Part shown: one piece after another, positions 27,715-36,534 of the stretch
How the letters are laid out: every line of letters begins with the position of its first letter
How positions within the stretch are numbered: the stretch's first letter is position 1
Source of the DNA: CAYWYR01 sp964462685
GTDB lineage: Bacteria; Bacteroidota; Ignavibacteria; Kapaibacteriales; UBA2268
Length of the DNA: 64,000 nucleotides
Direction: 5' to 3'
Assembly (NCBI GenBank): GCA_964462685.1
Contig: CAYWYR010000013.1
Coordinates: 33,701 to 97,700 of the forward strand
Program-made: the position numbers and the translations under genes
Notes under the pieces: generated by a model
Told to the model about the DNA's origin: nothing
Databases searched by the model: none
What the model saw: only the letters and a program-made list of their open reading frames with translations

Positions 27715-29043
27715 ATGACTGGCATAATGATATTTAGAAATGACCTGCGGCTTACAGACAATGAAACTCTGCACCACGCTCTGGCAGAGTGTGATAATCT
27801 GGTCTTACTATATATTTTAGAAAGCAGATTAACAGATAAAACCGACCATGGACTAAATAAGATAGGCAGGTACAGAGCCAAGTTCTTAAAAGAGACATTG
27901 ACAGATCTGAAAGCGAGAGTTGAATCTAAGAACGGCAAAATCTTTTTCGCTAAAGGTGATTATGATATAATAGTAGATCAATTAAAACCAATCCTCGGGG
28001 TTGAAAAAGCATTTATCACTGCTGAATACACCAGAGAAGAGATCGGCTCCGAAAATGAACTTAAAACCAGATTAGAAACCCAGAGATATCATAATCTTAC
28101 ATTATTTAAACCATCGGATCTACCTTATGAATCACCTATGGAAATACCTGACCAGTTTACCGCTTTCAGAAGAAAAACCGAGAACAGATCAATAGTATCG
28201 AACTACTATCCTGAACCGGAAGATCTTTCGATGACTGTTTTTAATATCAAAACCGAACGGGTAGAAGGAATTTATGATAGCCCAGAAGAACTGTTTGAAG
28301 GTATCGAACTGAACGAAGACGCACTGACCGATACTGCATTCCCTTTTTCGGGCGGTGAGACCTCTGCCCTTGAGAGAGTTGAAGATTATATTTTCAACTC
28401 AAGACTGATCGATACATATAAGGATACACGGAACGGACTTGTAGGATCAAGCTATTCAACTAAATTCAGCCCGTGGCTTGCTAACGGTAGTCTTTCATCT
28501 AGATATCTCTGGAATGTGATATCGGACTATGAGGATAGAAACGGCAGCGGTGATTCCACATACAAAGTCAAGTTCGAGCTATTGTGGAGAGATTATTTCA
28601 AATTTCTATCCATGAAACATGGCGAGAAAATATTTTGGTTCAGCGGTATCAAACCAAAGCCACCTGAAATGAAAGCAGACTATGGTAAGTTCGAGAAATG
28701 GGCTGAAGGGAATACGGACGACCCATTCGTGAATGCCAACATGATTGAACTTCAAAGGACAGGCTGGATGAGCAACCGCGGCCGGCAGGTAGTTGCTTCC
28801 TACCTTACAAAGGATCTGAAGGTTGATTGGAGAATGGGTGCAGAGCTGTTCGAGGAGCTACTGATTGATTACGATGCCGCGTCAAATTACTGTAACTGGC
28901 AGTATCAGGCTGGCGTTGGGGTTGATAGCAGGCCTTACAGAAAATTTAATCCAAGGCTACAAGCAGAAAGATATGACAGCGATGGCAAGTTCAGAAAGTT
29001 GTGGTTGGGTGATAGTTATACTTCGGGCAGTCTTTTCGATTAG
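27715..29043 (+). CDS. cryptochrome/photolyase, Cry-DASH type
   Basis: A photolyase-family flavoprotein. FRNDLRLTDNETL opens the alpha/beta antenna domain, and the FAD domain contains WLANGSLSSRYLW, ELLWRDYFKF, GWMSNRGRQVVASYLTKDL and DYDAASNYCNWQYQAGVG, the last two blocks being characteristic of Cry-DASH. Members of this subgroup repair cyclobutane dimers in single-stranded DNA and may signal. ATG at 27715 with GAGG eight bases upstream is preferred; ATG at 27697 would add six residues. Confidence 0.93.
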   Translation: MTGIMIFRNDLRLTDNETLHHALAECDNLVLLYILESRLTDKTDHGLNKIGRYRAKFLKETLTDLKARVESKNGKIFFAKGDYDIIVDQLKPILGVEKAFITAEYTREEIGSENELKTRLETQRYHNLTLFKPSDLPYESPMEIPDQFTAFRRKTENRSIVSNYYPEPEDLSMTVFNIKTERVEGIYDSPEELFEGIELNEDALTDTAFPFSGGETSALERVEDYIFNSRLIDTYKDTRNGLVGSSYSTKFSPWLANGSLSSRYLWNVISDYEDRNGSGDSTYKVKFELLWRDYFKFLSMKHGEKIFWFSGIKPKPPEMKADYGKFEKWAEGNTDDPFVNANMIELQRTGWMSNRGRQVVASYLTKDLKVDWRMGAELFEELLIDYDAASNYCNWQYQAGVGVDSRPYRKFNPRLQAERYDSDGKFRKLWLGDSYTSGSLFD

Positions 29044-29081
29044 CACTATCTTATCTGCATTACATAGAGTGATAATCAAAG

Positions 29082-31490
29082 CTATTTGAAACCTGTCTGT
29101 AATATCATATTATCAGTATTGGATTCCATATCTATTGAAACAGTACCACCTATTTTCCAGAACTGGACCAAGTTATCGTAATAAGGGCTGTTAAGATTGC
29201 CGCTAGTACCTCCGGGCATTGATACCTGCACTTTATCGGTTGCCATGTCGGCTATAAGCCTGTAAGATATACCTGTGGGTATTTCAGTTCTATCATTGAA
29301 ATAGGATACGGCATGGATATTCCCACGGATTTGATCCACCTCAACGATGTATGCTTTATCCAGTATATTAGTATCATTATCCAAACCGCCAAATGTACTT
29401 GGTATAGTATATGTAGATATATAATCCCGTTCTTTTCTATAATTTTCCAAATATGACACAATTATTCTCAGAAGATCGATCTCCTTTAAATTAAATTCTT
29501 CCCAATACTTTTCACTTGAAAGAAGATTCAATATTATCCTGTCGCTGATGCCGTTTTGCCATAGATAGTTAGCGACTCTTTTGTCAAATAACGAGACTAT
29601 ATATAGAGAGTGAAGTTCTTTCATCAATCCATACAAAAGATTATATTCATAGGATTCGGTATTGGCAATACCATTCCATTGTTTCAAAGTATCAAGTTTT
29701 GCTTGAAGATTGCCGGATACAGTTGTGGTATTGTCCTTGATAAGATCTACGATTTTCTCTGAGAACTCGTAATAGAAGCCTGAGAAAAGATCTTGGCTGA
29801 TCATATCCGCTTCTCTGTAGGAAAACTTCACTGATTCATCAATTAAGTTAGATAGTCTGTCTTTTCGGCTGTTATCATTATAAAAATAAGAACTCTTCAA
29901 ATCCTTATCGAAGGAAGAAGATATTAATCGATCCTCGGTAAGTTCTATCAGTCCTTCTCCTATACTTTTACTATTTCCATTGATTGGCTTTTTGTCAGAA
30001 AGCTCAGGCATATATACAAGTGTATCACCCAACCTAGCCGAAAAGATACTCCCATCTGCTGTAACTATCCCCAAATGAGCTGTAGGGTAACTATATACAG
30101 ATGTTGTTATATCTTTGATTTGGTCATAATTATCAGTTAAAATCAATTCAGAAAAAAATCTGATATGATCAGAATTACCTTCAGCTACCCATTCTGGAAC
30201 GATATTTTTATTTGTTTTTAAAGATTTTGTCGTTCCGTTATGGCTTTGGATATCGAATATACTTCCTTCAGGCAGTATATATCTGTTATCTGCTATCTGT
30301 TGATAATAATACACATCAGCTTTGTTCTTGATTTTCAGTGTATCGATCTTTACTTCAATACGGCTGAGTGTACTATCGGTAGGCACGTCGTCCCAAGAAT
30401 AAACCATTTTATTTTCATCCACACTTACTGTATGATAGTTTATATCATCTCCTTGTAGATAAGTCATTCCCCAGGCTATGGAATCATTCCTACCGCTTTG
30501 GAATATCGGGGTACCAACTAATCCTATCGCAATGATTTTCTTGTCACCGATTTCAAATTTAACAGGGTAATAGTTTTGTGGTAGATGCAGCAGCGAGTGC
30601 CTATCATTGACTAAAATGCCATGTTCTGTAGTATCTTTAACTACCTTATAGGCTAATAGATTACAAGCTCCCTGACCGAATATACTATATTCCTCTATAT
30701 TAAACATAGGTTGGAAGCTATCATCATAACCATTAAATGAGATAGGTCTGTTTTGCAAAACAGTATCATTCCTCATATCTAAACTATCTTTATCCCCTAT
30801 ACTATCAGTTTTTATTTCTTCAAAAAAAGGCATCTTTACCTGCTCGTAATCAGTATCGCTTAGAATACTGTAAAGCTTATCTACAGACAGTTTTTTCCTC
30901 ATCGAAGAGAAAACTATATCACCGTAAATATGCTTACTGGAAATAATTGCGTGGAAATTATAGATCATCAATGGTATGTGTGGCTGCCATCGTTCTGGTA
31001 CTGCATCATACAGGCCGAACTCCATAGAGTAGTTACCTTGATACTCAGAGATATATTTATTAACTCCCTCTGTGTAAAAAGCAAGGATTTTTTTGGTTTC
31101 GTCGCTGGCATTCTCTAATTGTTTTTTTGATATAGCCTCTATATCAAAAGCTCTTATAAATTTATCATACCCGATATGGGTTTCGCCATAAATTTCGCTG
31201 AGCCTGCCCATAGCCGCCCATTTAGTCAGTTCTATCTGAAAGTACCTATCGTAAGCATGTACGTATCCTAACGCATAGAATGCTTTGAGTTTATCATCAG
31301 TTAAGATATGGGGTATCCCGTAATCATCACGATATATATCAGTATCTTTTATTTTGCCGCTAGTCTCTATTGTCTCTTTACGAAATCTGACTTCACTGTT
31401 GACCATATCGATCGATATATATACAACAGCGAATATTATCATTATAAGAACAGCCAGAAGACCGAATATTTCTCTTTTTCCGTAACCCAT
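29082..31490 (-). CDS. penicillin-acylase-family Ntn hydrolase, membrane-anchored, Cys at nucleophile position
   Basis: An 802-residue penicillin amidase (S45) family protein with an N-terminal anchor helix (about 9-28). Early blocks IYRDDYGIPHI and GYVHAYDRYFQIELTK are family hallmarks. The autocleavage site, normally Gly-Ser-Asn, here reads GQGACNLLAY with C276-N277 aligned to the Ser-Asn pair; downstream NDRHSLLHLPQNYY corresponds to the usual NDPHL segment. The enzyme could cleave an amide or acyl-homoserine lactone with Cys as N-terminal nucleophile, or could be inactive. It overlaps no neighbour, and the SDR gene ends its start region. Confidence 0.82.
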   Translation of the reverse strand: MGYGKREIFGLLAVLIMIIFAVVYISIDMVNSEVRFRKETIETSGKIKDTDIYRDDYGIPHILTDDKLKAFYALGYVHAYDRYFQIELTKWAAMGRLSEIYGETHIGYDKFIRAFDIEAISKKQLENASDETKKILAFYTEGVNKYISEYQGNYSMEFGLYDAVPERWQPHIPLMIYNFHAIISSKHIYGDIVFSSMRKKLSVDKLYSILSDTDYEQVKMPFFEEIKTDSIGDKDSLDMRNDTVLQNRPISFNGYDDSFQPMFNIEEYSIFGQGACNLLAYKVVKDTTEHGILVNDRHSLLHLPQNYYPVKFEIGDKKIIAIGLVGTPIFQSGRNDSIAWGMTYLQGDDINYHTVSVDENKMVYSWDDVPTDSTLSRIEVKIDTLKIKNKADVYYYQQIADNRYILPEGSIFDIQSHNGTTKSLKTNKNIVPEWVAEGNSDHIRFFSELILTDNYDQIKDITTSVYSYPTAHLGIVTADGSIFSARLGDTLVYMPELSDKKPINGNSKSIGEGLIELTEDRLISSSFDKDLKSSYFYNDNSRKDRLSNLIDESVKFSYREADMISQDLFSGFYYEFSEKIVDLIKDNTTTVSGNLQAKLDTLKQWNGIANTESYEYNLLYGLMKELHSLYIVSLFDKRVANYLWQNGISDRIILNLLSSEKYWEEFNLKEIDLLRIIVSYLENYRKERDYISTYTIPSTFGGLDNDTNILDKAYIVEVDQIRGNIHAVSYFNDRTEIPTGISYRLIADMATDKVQVSMPGGTSGNLNSPYYDNLVQFWKIGGTVSIDMESNTDNMILQTGFK

Positions 31491-32483
31491 TTATTTAATC
31501 CAACCTTCTGATTTGTACCATTCAAAAGTTAAACGGAAAGCTTCTTGCAGAGTTGTTTTGTGTTGGAATCCAAAATCCCTTTGGGCTGATGAAGAATCAC
31601 ATATCCAATAGTCCTGCACAAAATCAACCGCTTTCTCATGATCGAAAACAGGTGGTTTTTTGAGGAATCCACCTAAAACAGTCATAATCCGCCCAATTGA
31701 AAGAACCGCGATGTGAGGTAATATCAAATTTACGACCTTCCTGCCGTAAGCATCCCCGAGCATTTTGTTGAGCTCTTTCCAGGGATAAGGCTTTTCAGTG
31801 CCAAGAAAATATGTATTGCCTTTGGCTTTATCTGATTCTGCTGCGAGTTTTATACCTCTGGCTAATTCCGGGGCATAAACTAATGTTACAAATTTAGGCT
31901 TGGAACCTATCACAGTACCCAAACCTTTTGAAATAGACTGGAATACCGTCAGAATAGCGGTATCACGGGGCCCGAAAACAGCAGGCGGCCTTATAATAGT
32001 AATCGGCAGCTTGTCTGAATAACCCCTTAAAAGCTCTAACTCAGCTTCCCTCTTGCTTTTGCCATAGGAAGAAAGCGGTATGGATTCGTCTTCAGGCCGG
32101 GTTGGTGAATCCAGATTTTTAGCTGGGCCACTGGCAGTCTGGCTGCTTACCAGTAAGAATCTTTTTAACTCCGGGGAGTTCTTGAGAGCGGCATGAGCGA
32201 GATTAATGGTTGCTTCTACGTTAGCTTTCTTAAATTCTGAATAAGATCTCGCAGCTACACTGCCGGCAACATGTATAATATAATCGGAGCTATTAGTCGC
32301 CTTTCCCAAAGAAGCTATATCATTATAATCACATCTATGGATCGTAACGTTCTTGCCGGCCAGCCATTTTGTATCGGAACTTCCTCTGATAATGCAATGC
32401 ACATCATATCTTGAATCCTTTAGATATTCATCAACTACATGGCTACCGACAAAACCGTTTGCACCTGTTATAGAAACTTTCAA
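31491..32483 (-). CDS. NAD-dependent epimerase/dehydratase family (extended SDR)
   Basis: A 330-residue extended short-chain dehydrogenase/reductase. The Rossmann motif is TGANGFVGSHVV, and the catalytic motif is SSYGKSK (Ser with Y-x3-K). The C-terminal half (WICDSSSAQRDFGFQ, then FRLTFEWYKSEGW) resembles 3-beta-hydroxysteroid dehydrogenase/dihydroflavonol reductase relatives, possibly acting on a sugar nucleotide, sterol-like or polyketide substrate. Its stop is next to the Ntn hydrolase ATG, so the two form an operon. Confidence 0.85.
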   Translation of the reverse strand: MKVSITGANGFVGSHVVDEYLKDSRYDVHCIIRGSSDTKWLAGKNVTIHRCDYNDIASLGKATNSSDYIIHVAGSVAARSYSEFKKANVEATINLAHAALKNSPELKRFLLVSSQTASGPAKNLDSPTRPEDESIPLSSYGKSKREAELELLRGYSDKLPITIIRPPAVFGPRDTAILTVFQSISKGLGTVIGSKPKFVTLVYAPELARGIKLAAESDKAKGNTYFLGTEKPYPWKELNKMLGDAYGRKVVNLILPHIAVLSIGRIMTVLGGFLKKPPVFDHEKAVDFVQDYWICDSSSAQRDFGFQHKTTLQEAFRLTFEWYKSEGWIK

Positions 32484-32516
32484 TTATAAAACCAGCTATA
32501 TTAGTATCGAAAAACA

Positions 32517-32546
32517 CAAAGATATATATTACTTCATCTTATTCAA
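32517..32546 (-). promoter_or_regulatory. Bacteroidota-type promoter for the SDR-Ntn hydrolase operon
   Basis: On the minus strand TTG (32546-32544), 19 bases, then TATCTTTG (32524-32517), 34 bases before the ATG at 32483. This fits the -33/-7 consensus. Confidence 0.55.
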
Positions 32547-32547
32547 T

Positions 32548-32577
32548 AAAAAAGGGATACTGTATCAGCATCCCTTT
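32548..32577 (-). terminator. intrinsic terminator after the small acidic protein gene
   Basis: AAAGGGAT arms around an 11-base loop, followed on the minus strand by a T-run; it lies 44 bases after the stop codon and overlaps the SDR promoter -33 box. Confidence 0.72.
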
Positions 32578-32620
32578 GTTTACATTCGTTTTCGTTTCAG
32601 TTTTTTTATATGTAGCTTGC

Positions 32621-32911
32621 TTAAATCCTGTAGTTGTCATAATCTTCTTCGTTTACACTTTCAGAGCCATAGTCTTCTTTCTTGTCAGTATTTCTGTACA
32701 TCTTAGAATCCACAGCACCAGAAACCACAACATCTGCATCGCCTTTTAACAAGTCCAGTCTTGACTGTTTGAAGTCATCGTTATCATCAAAATACTCTCT
32801 GTCGGGTTCTTCGGTACCGTTCATCTGTTTTACTTCTTTAGCTGTCTGTTTAGGGTTCTCATAATAGTCATTCATATTATAAGAGTCGTTCGTATTAAAA
32901 GAGTTGTCCAT
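32621..32911 (-). CDS. small acidic Asn/Asp-rich protein of unknown function
   Basis: From ATG 32911 (AAGGA seven bases upstream) the protein has 96 residues and no signal peptide or membrane helix. It is rich in Asn, Asp, Glu and Tyr with little hydrophobic content, so probably largely disordered. A single less polar block, DLLKGDADVVVSGAVDSKMY, breaks the pattern. It is divergent from the second ECF sigma gene. The family is not recognised. Confidence 0.6.
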   Translation of the reverse strand: MDNSFNTNDSYNMNDYYENPKQTAKEVKQMNGTEEPDREYFDDNDDFKQSRLDLLKGDADVVVSGAVDSKMYRNTDKKEDYGSESVNEEDYDNYRI

Positions 32912-33102
32912 TTTATATTCCTTTTTCAAATTTTAGTTTCACTGATATAGGTATTTTGTTTTCATCTTATGCCTATATCCTTATTATTATAAACTAACCA
33001 ACCCCTGGGATATTTTAATTTTGCCTATAAAATCTTTATGCCTTAAACTTGTCTGATAGTTGTTACGCATCACGGTAAATATTTAAAAATTAATAATACT
33101 GA

Positions 33103-33669
33103 TTGAAAGACTTAACCGATAAAGAACTGATCGAGGGGATCAAGGGTAATGAACGGCGTGTGATAACCCAGTTTATGCGGCAATACCAGCAATTCGTTTA
33201 TTCAGTAGCTTTGCGTTATCTGAGTGATAAATTCGAGGCGGATGATGCGACTCAAGAAGTATTTATAAAAGCGATTCAGAAAATCGATAGGTTCAGAGGG
33301 GATGCGTCCTTGAAAACATGGCTATACACGGTTACCGCCAATCATTCAAAAAATATCCTCAGAAAACGTAAGATAAGGAGAATGTTCTCCCTAAGTGATG
33401 ATGATTCATTTATACAGATCGAATCAAAAAACAAGAACCCCCATCAGGAACTGACTAATACCGAGCTTGGCGAGAGGATAAAATCCGCACTGGACACACT
33501 ACCGGAAAAACAAAGAGAAACATTTATGCTCAGGTATTATGAAGATATGCCTTATGAAGAGATCTCCAAGGTGTTGGGTACTTCGGTAGGTGGCCTAAAG
33601 GCAAATTACTATCACGCCACTAAGAAAATGGCAGAGCTATTGAAAGATACAAAGTATGACCGAAAATAA
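33103..33669 (+). CDS. ECF-family RNA polymerase sigma factor (second)
   Basis: A 188-residue RpoE-like sigma factor starting with TTG. Region 2 has QFVYSVALRYLSDKFEADDATQ in outline, with FIKAIQKIDRFRGDASLKTWL and TANHSKN; region 4 has LPEKQRETFMLRYYEDMPYEEISKVLG (key residues only). It begins a three-gene cassette with an anti-sigma-like membrane protein and a Spy-like periplasmic protein, a common envelope-stress arrangement in this lineage. Confidence 0.94.
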   Translation: MKDLTDKELIEGIKGNERRVITQFMRQYQQFVYSVALRYLSDKFEADDATQEVFIKAIQKIDRFRGDASLKTWLYTVTANHSKNILRKRKIRRMFSLSDDDSFIQIESKNKNPHQELTNTELGERIKSALDTLPEKQRETFMLRYYEDMPYEEISKVLGTSVGGLKANYYHATKKMAELLKDTKYDRK

Positions 33670-33768
33670 ATTTAACAGCCTATTAAACCATATCAATATT
33701 AAGGTTTCTAAGTTAGTAGAATCCTTACTGAACCACTAGATTAGAATTAGACAAGAGAAGAATACCAG

Positions 33769-34410
33769 ATGAATGATTTAGACAGAATCCAAATGGAACA
33801 AATGCTGCCCGACTATCTGTTTGGCAGATTACAAGAAAAAGAAACATCTTTATTCGAATCCAATATCGATAGATTCCCTGATTTAAAGAAGGAACTATCG
33901 GAAGCTAGATCGGTATTTGAGGCTGCAGATCTGATGAGTTTTAATTCAATAGTAGAATCTGGCTCCAGAGATATATCTTATAAAGTAAATAAACGGATGA
34001 CGCAATCCGCTGAGTCAGGCAGATTTCTAAAAAGCCGATTAGCTAAATTCGCTATGCCACTCGCCGCAACTCTCGCTATCGGTTATTGGTGCATCACATC
34101 CGACTATTTTGTTGATAGTAAATTCCAGGATACACAGCTTATATCAGAAGCGGATTTTGATAATTTATTCCAACAAACAGCAGAAGACACTGAGGCAATA
34201 TATCTGACAATCGATACACCATATTCTATTAACGGCCAGGTAATCACTACCCAGCTGTCAGATCCCGAAGAAGCTTCGCAAATATTGGAAGATTGGATAC
34301 TGGAAGATGAACTGTTAAATAGCACTCAATACGATTCAGAGTTTGAATACGACATTGAGAGTCTGATCGGCAGCGAAGAGGAATTTCAAAACCTATACGG
34401 AGAATCATAA
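33769..34410 (+). CDS. anti-sigma factor-like membrane protein
   Basis: A 213-residue single-pass protein. An N-terminal helical domain (about 1-60, LPDYLFGRLQEKETSLFE) resembles anti-sigma heads but lacks zinc-binding Cys/His. A membrane helix lies at about 94-110, followed by an acidic periplasmic domain ending in repeated Glu/Asp. Position after the ECF sigma gene supports an anti-sigma role. Its stop codon is directly followed by the TTG start of the Spy-like gene. Confidence 0.78.
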   Translation: MNDLDRIQMEQMLPDYLFGRLQEKETSLFESNIDRFPDLKKELSEARSVFEAADLMSFNSIVESGSRDISYKVNKRMTQSAESGRFLKSRLAKFAMPLAATLAIGYWCITSDYFVDSKFQDTQLISEADFDNLFQQTAEDTEAIYLTIDTPYSINGQVITTQLSDPEEASQILEDWILEDELLNSTQYDSEFEYDIESLIGSEEEFQNLYGES

Positions 34411-34872
34411 TTGAAAACTATAACGGCATTACTAATTGTTTTTATCGGGCTGCTCACCGTTGATATGAACGCACAGCCGAACTCAGGATTTCAGGAGAGA
34501 GTCAGGAATCTAAAAAAGGTAAAACTGCTTGAGTATCTCGATCTGGAAGAAGATAAAGCTGATAAACTGATTGTAAAGTTCAATTCCTTGGAAGGGCAGC
34601 TTGAGAATGCTCAAGAAGAGCTTCGGGAGTCGGTATCAGAATTAGAAAAAGCTATCGAAGATGAAGAGAGTGAAGCAAGGATCAAGGGACTATCACAGAA
34701 TGTAAAGCTACAATCCGAAGCGATGATCGATCTTCAGAAAGTTAAGATGGACGAGATTGAGAATATACTGGACGATACTGAATTTGCCAAGTACTTAGTA
34801 TTTGAACATAACTTCAGAAAAGAATTAAGGCAAAGGCTTACCAAGGCGAACAGAAAAAGAAATAACAGATAA
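34411..34872 (+). CDS. periplasmic Spy/CpxP-like helical protein
   Basis: A 153-residue exported protein: signal peptide (about 1-21), then a long amphipathic helical pair rich in Glu and Lys, with LLEYLDLEEDKADKL and ILDDTEFAKYL, as in LTxxQ/Spy-type periplasmic chaperones and metal-sensor proteins. TTG start directly abutting the anti-sigma stop. It probably reports or buffers envelope stress to the sigma cassette. Confidence 0.72.
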   Translation: MKTITALLIVFIGLLTVDMNAQPNSGFQERVRNLKKVKLLEYLDLEEDKADKLIVKFNSLEGQLENAQEELRESVSELEKAIEDEESEARIKGLSQNVKLQSEAMIDLQKVKMDEIENILDDTEFAKYLVFEHNFRKELRQRLTKANRKRNNR

Positions 34873-34886
34873 GCGCCATTAATGGT

Positions 34887-34922
34887 AAAAAAGCCATGAT
34901 AAAGTTTTATCATGGCTTTTTC
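34887..34922. terminator. bidirectional terminator between Spy-like gene and crtI
   Basis: A near-perfect AAAAGCCATGATAAA palindrome flanked by A-run on one side and T-run on the other, between convergent genes. Confidence 0.85.
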
Positions 34923-34948
34923 TTTATTCCTCTAATATTATTATCCAT

Positions 34949-36448
34949 TCAAGCTGTTTTCTTATTTAGCTTCATATCCCTTTCAATACATACTTCAGTT
35001 GCCTGGGCTGAAAGCATTACGCCTGGCACGCCAGCACCCGGATGAGTACCCGCACCTACAAAGTACAGGTTTGGTATATCCTCAGATACGTTATGCGGCC
35101 TAAAGTATGCTGTCTGTAACAGGCTCGGTTCAAGACCCCAAGGGCTACCAAGATAACTATTACGCTCCTCATAGAAGTTTTTAGGAGTAAACCAAGACTG
35201 ATAATCGATATTTTCCTTTAAATCTTCCATACCGAACTCATGCTCTAGATATTCTACCATTTTTTCAGCGAACTGCGGCCCTTTAGTTTCCCAGTCTATA
35301 TCAGCCTTCATATTTGTGACCGGAGCCAGGATATATATGCTCTCGCAGCCCTCAGGGGCCATGGAAGGATCCGTTTTACTCGGTACATGCAGATACATGG
35401 AAAAATCATCTGGAAGCACGTGGTTGTCGAAGATATCGGCTACTAGCTCTTTATACCTCGGCGATAGAATAAGAGTGTGATGAAGAAGTTCCGGATACTT
35501 TTTCTTCACCCCGAGATAAAGCACAAAACAGCCCATAGAGTACTTCGCCTTTTCAAGTTTTCTGTCATTCCACTTTTTTCTGTGCTGAGAGTCTATCAGA
35601 TTAGTATATGTGTGAGTAACATCAGCGTTAGATACTGTTATATCAGCTGGGTAAAACTTACCCTTTGATCTCAGACCAGTGGTGAGACCGCTTTCCACCT
35701 CGATTTTCTCTACAGGTGAATCGAGATGTATCTCTCCTCCTTTCTCAAGGAAGATATCTTTAAGAGCTGTTACCAGAGAATACATACCACCTGTAGCATA
35801 CCATACCCCACCCTCTTTCTCCAAATAAGAAATCATAAGATATATAGCTGGAACACGAAAAGGATTCCCCCCGATAAACAATGGGTGGAATGAAAACATG
35901 AATCTGTGACGTGGGTCTTTAAAGAATTTAGATGCGAGATAGTAAGCTGGGTAAAGCGCTTTAGTCTTAACGGCTCTAGGTATGAACTTAAGCATAGTAG
36001 ATAGCTCAGAAAAAGGCCTAGCACCAAGTCCGTCTGTGATTACTGCGTGGTATATCTGTTCGGAAAAATCGATAAACTCATCATACTTTTCCGAATCCGC
36101 CTTATTGAACTCAGCCATTTGGCTTTTCATGCTTTCGGAATCACCAGAGTAGTCGATATGGGTTTTATCCGCGAAATATATCCTGTAAAAAGGATTGAGG
36201 TAATGGAGATCCAGATAGTCATCCACCTTCTTGCCCGCTGCAGCAAACAGGTCTTCAAGTATTTTCGGGGCAGTTATCAGAGATGGACCCATATCAAAGG
36301 TATAGCCTCTTTCTTTGATCTGATATGCATGCCCACCTACCATGGAGTTTTTCTCAAATAATCTTACTTTATGGCCTTTTGACTGCAGCCTAACCGCTAA
36401 AGATAATCCCCCGAAACCTGATCCGATAATATTGACTGTTTGAGACAT
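34949..36448 (-). CDS. crtI: phytoene desaturase
   Basis: A 499-residue FAD-dependent desaturase that turns phytoene into lycopene. GSGFGGLSLAVRLQSKGH at the N terminus is the dinucleotide-binding motif; GGNPFRVPAIYLMISYLE and the C-terminal GAGTHPGAGVPGVMLSAQAT are diagnostic of CrtI. It lies 86 bases before the crtD-like gene on the same strand. Confidence 0.95.
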   Translation of the reverse strand: MSQTVNIIGSGFGGLSLAVRLQSKGHKVRLFEKNSMVGGHAYQIKERGYTFDMGPSLITAPKILEDLFAAAGKKVDDYLDLHYLNPFYRIYFADKTHIDYSGDSESMKSQMAEFNKADSEKYDEFIDFSEQIYHAVITDGLGARPFSELSTMLKFIPRAVKTKALYPAYYLASKFFKDPRHRFMFSFHPLFIGGNPFRVPAIYLMISYLEKEGGVWYATGGMYSLVTALKDIFLEKGGEIHLDSPVEKIEVESGLTTGLRSKGKFYPADITVSNADVTHTYTNLIDSQHRKKWNDRKLEKAKYSMGCFVLYLGVKKKYPELLHHTLILSPRYKELVADIFDNHVLPDDFSMYLHVPSKTDPSMAPEGCESIYILAPVTNMKADIDWETKGPQFAEKMVEYLEHEFGMEDLKENIDYQSWFTPKNFYEERNSYLGSPWGLEPSLLQTAYFRPHNVSEDIPNLYFVGAGTHPGAGVPGVMLSAQATEVCIERDMKLNKKTA

Positions 36449-36534
36449 ATAACCAAAGATGTTGATGATTGCAAAGTTGTCCGATCAACTTTAATGACGG
36501 GAAACTATAATTTTTGATTTATGATTCGGAAATG

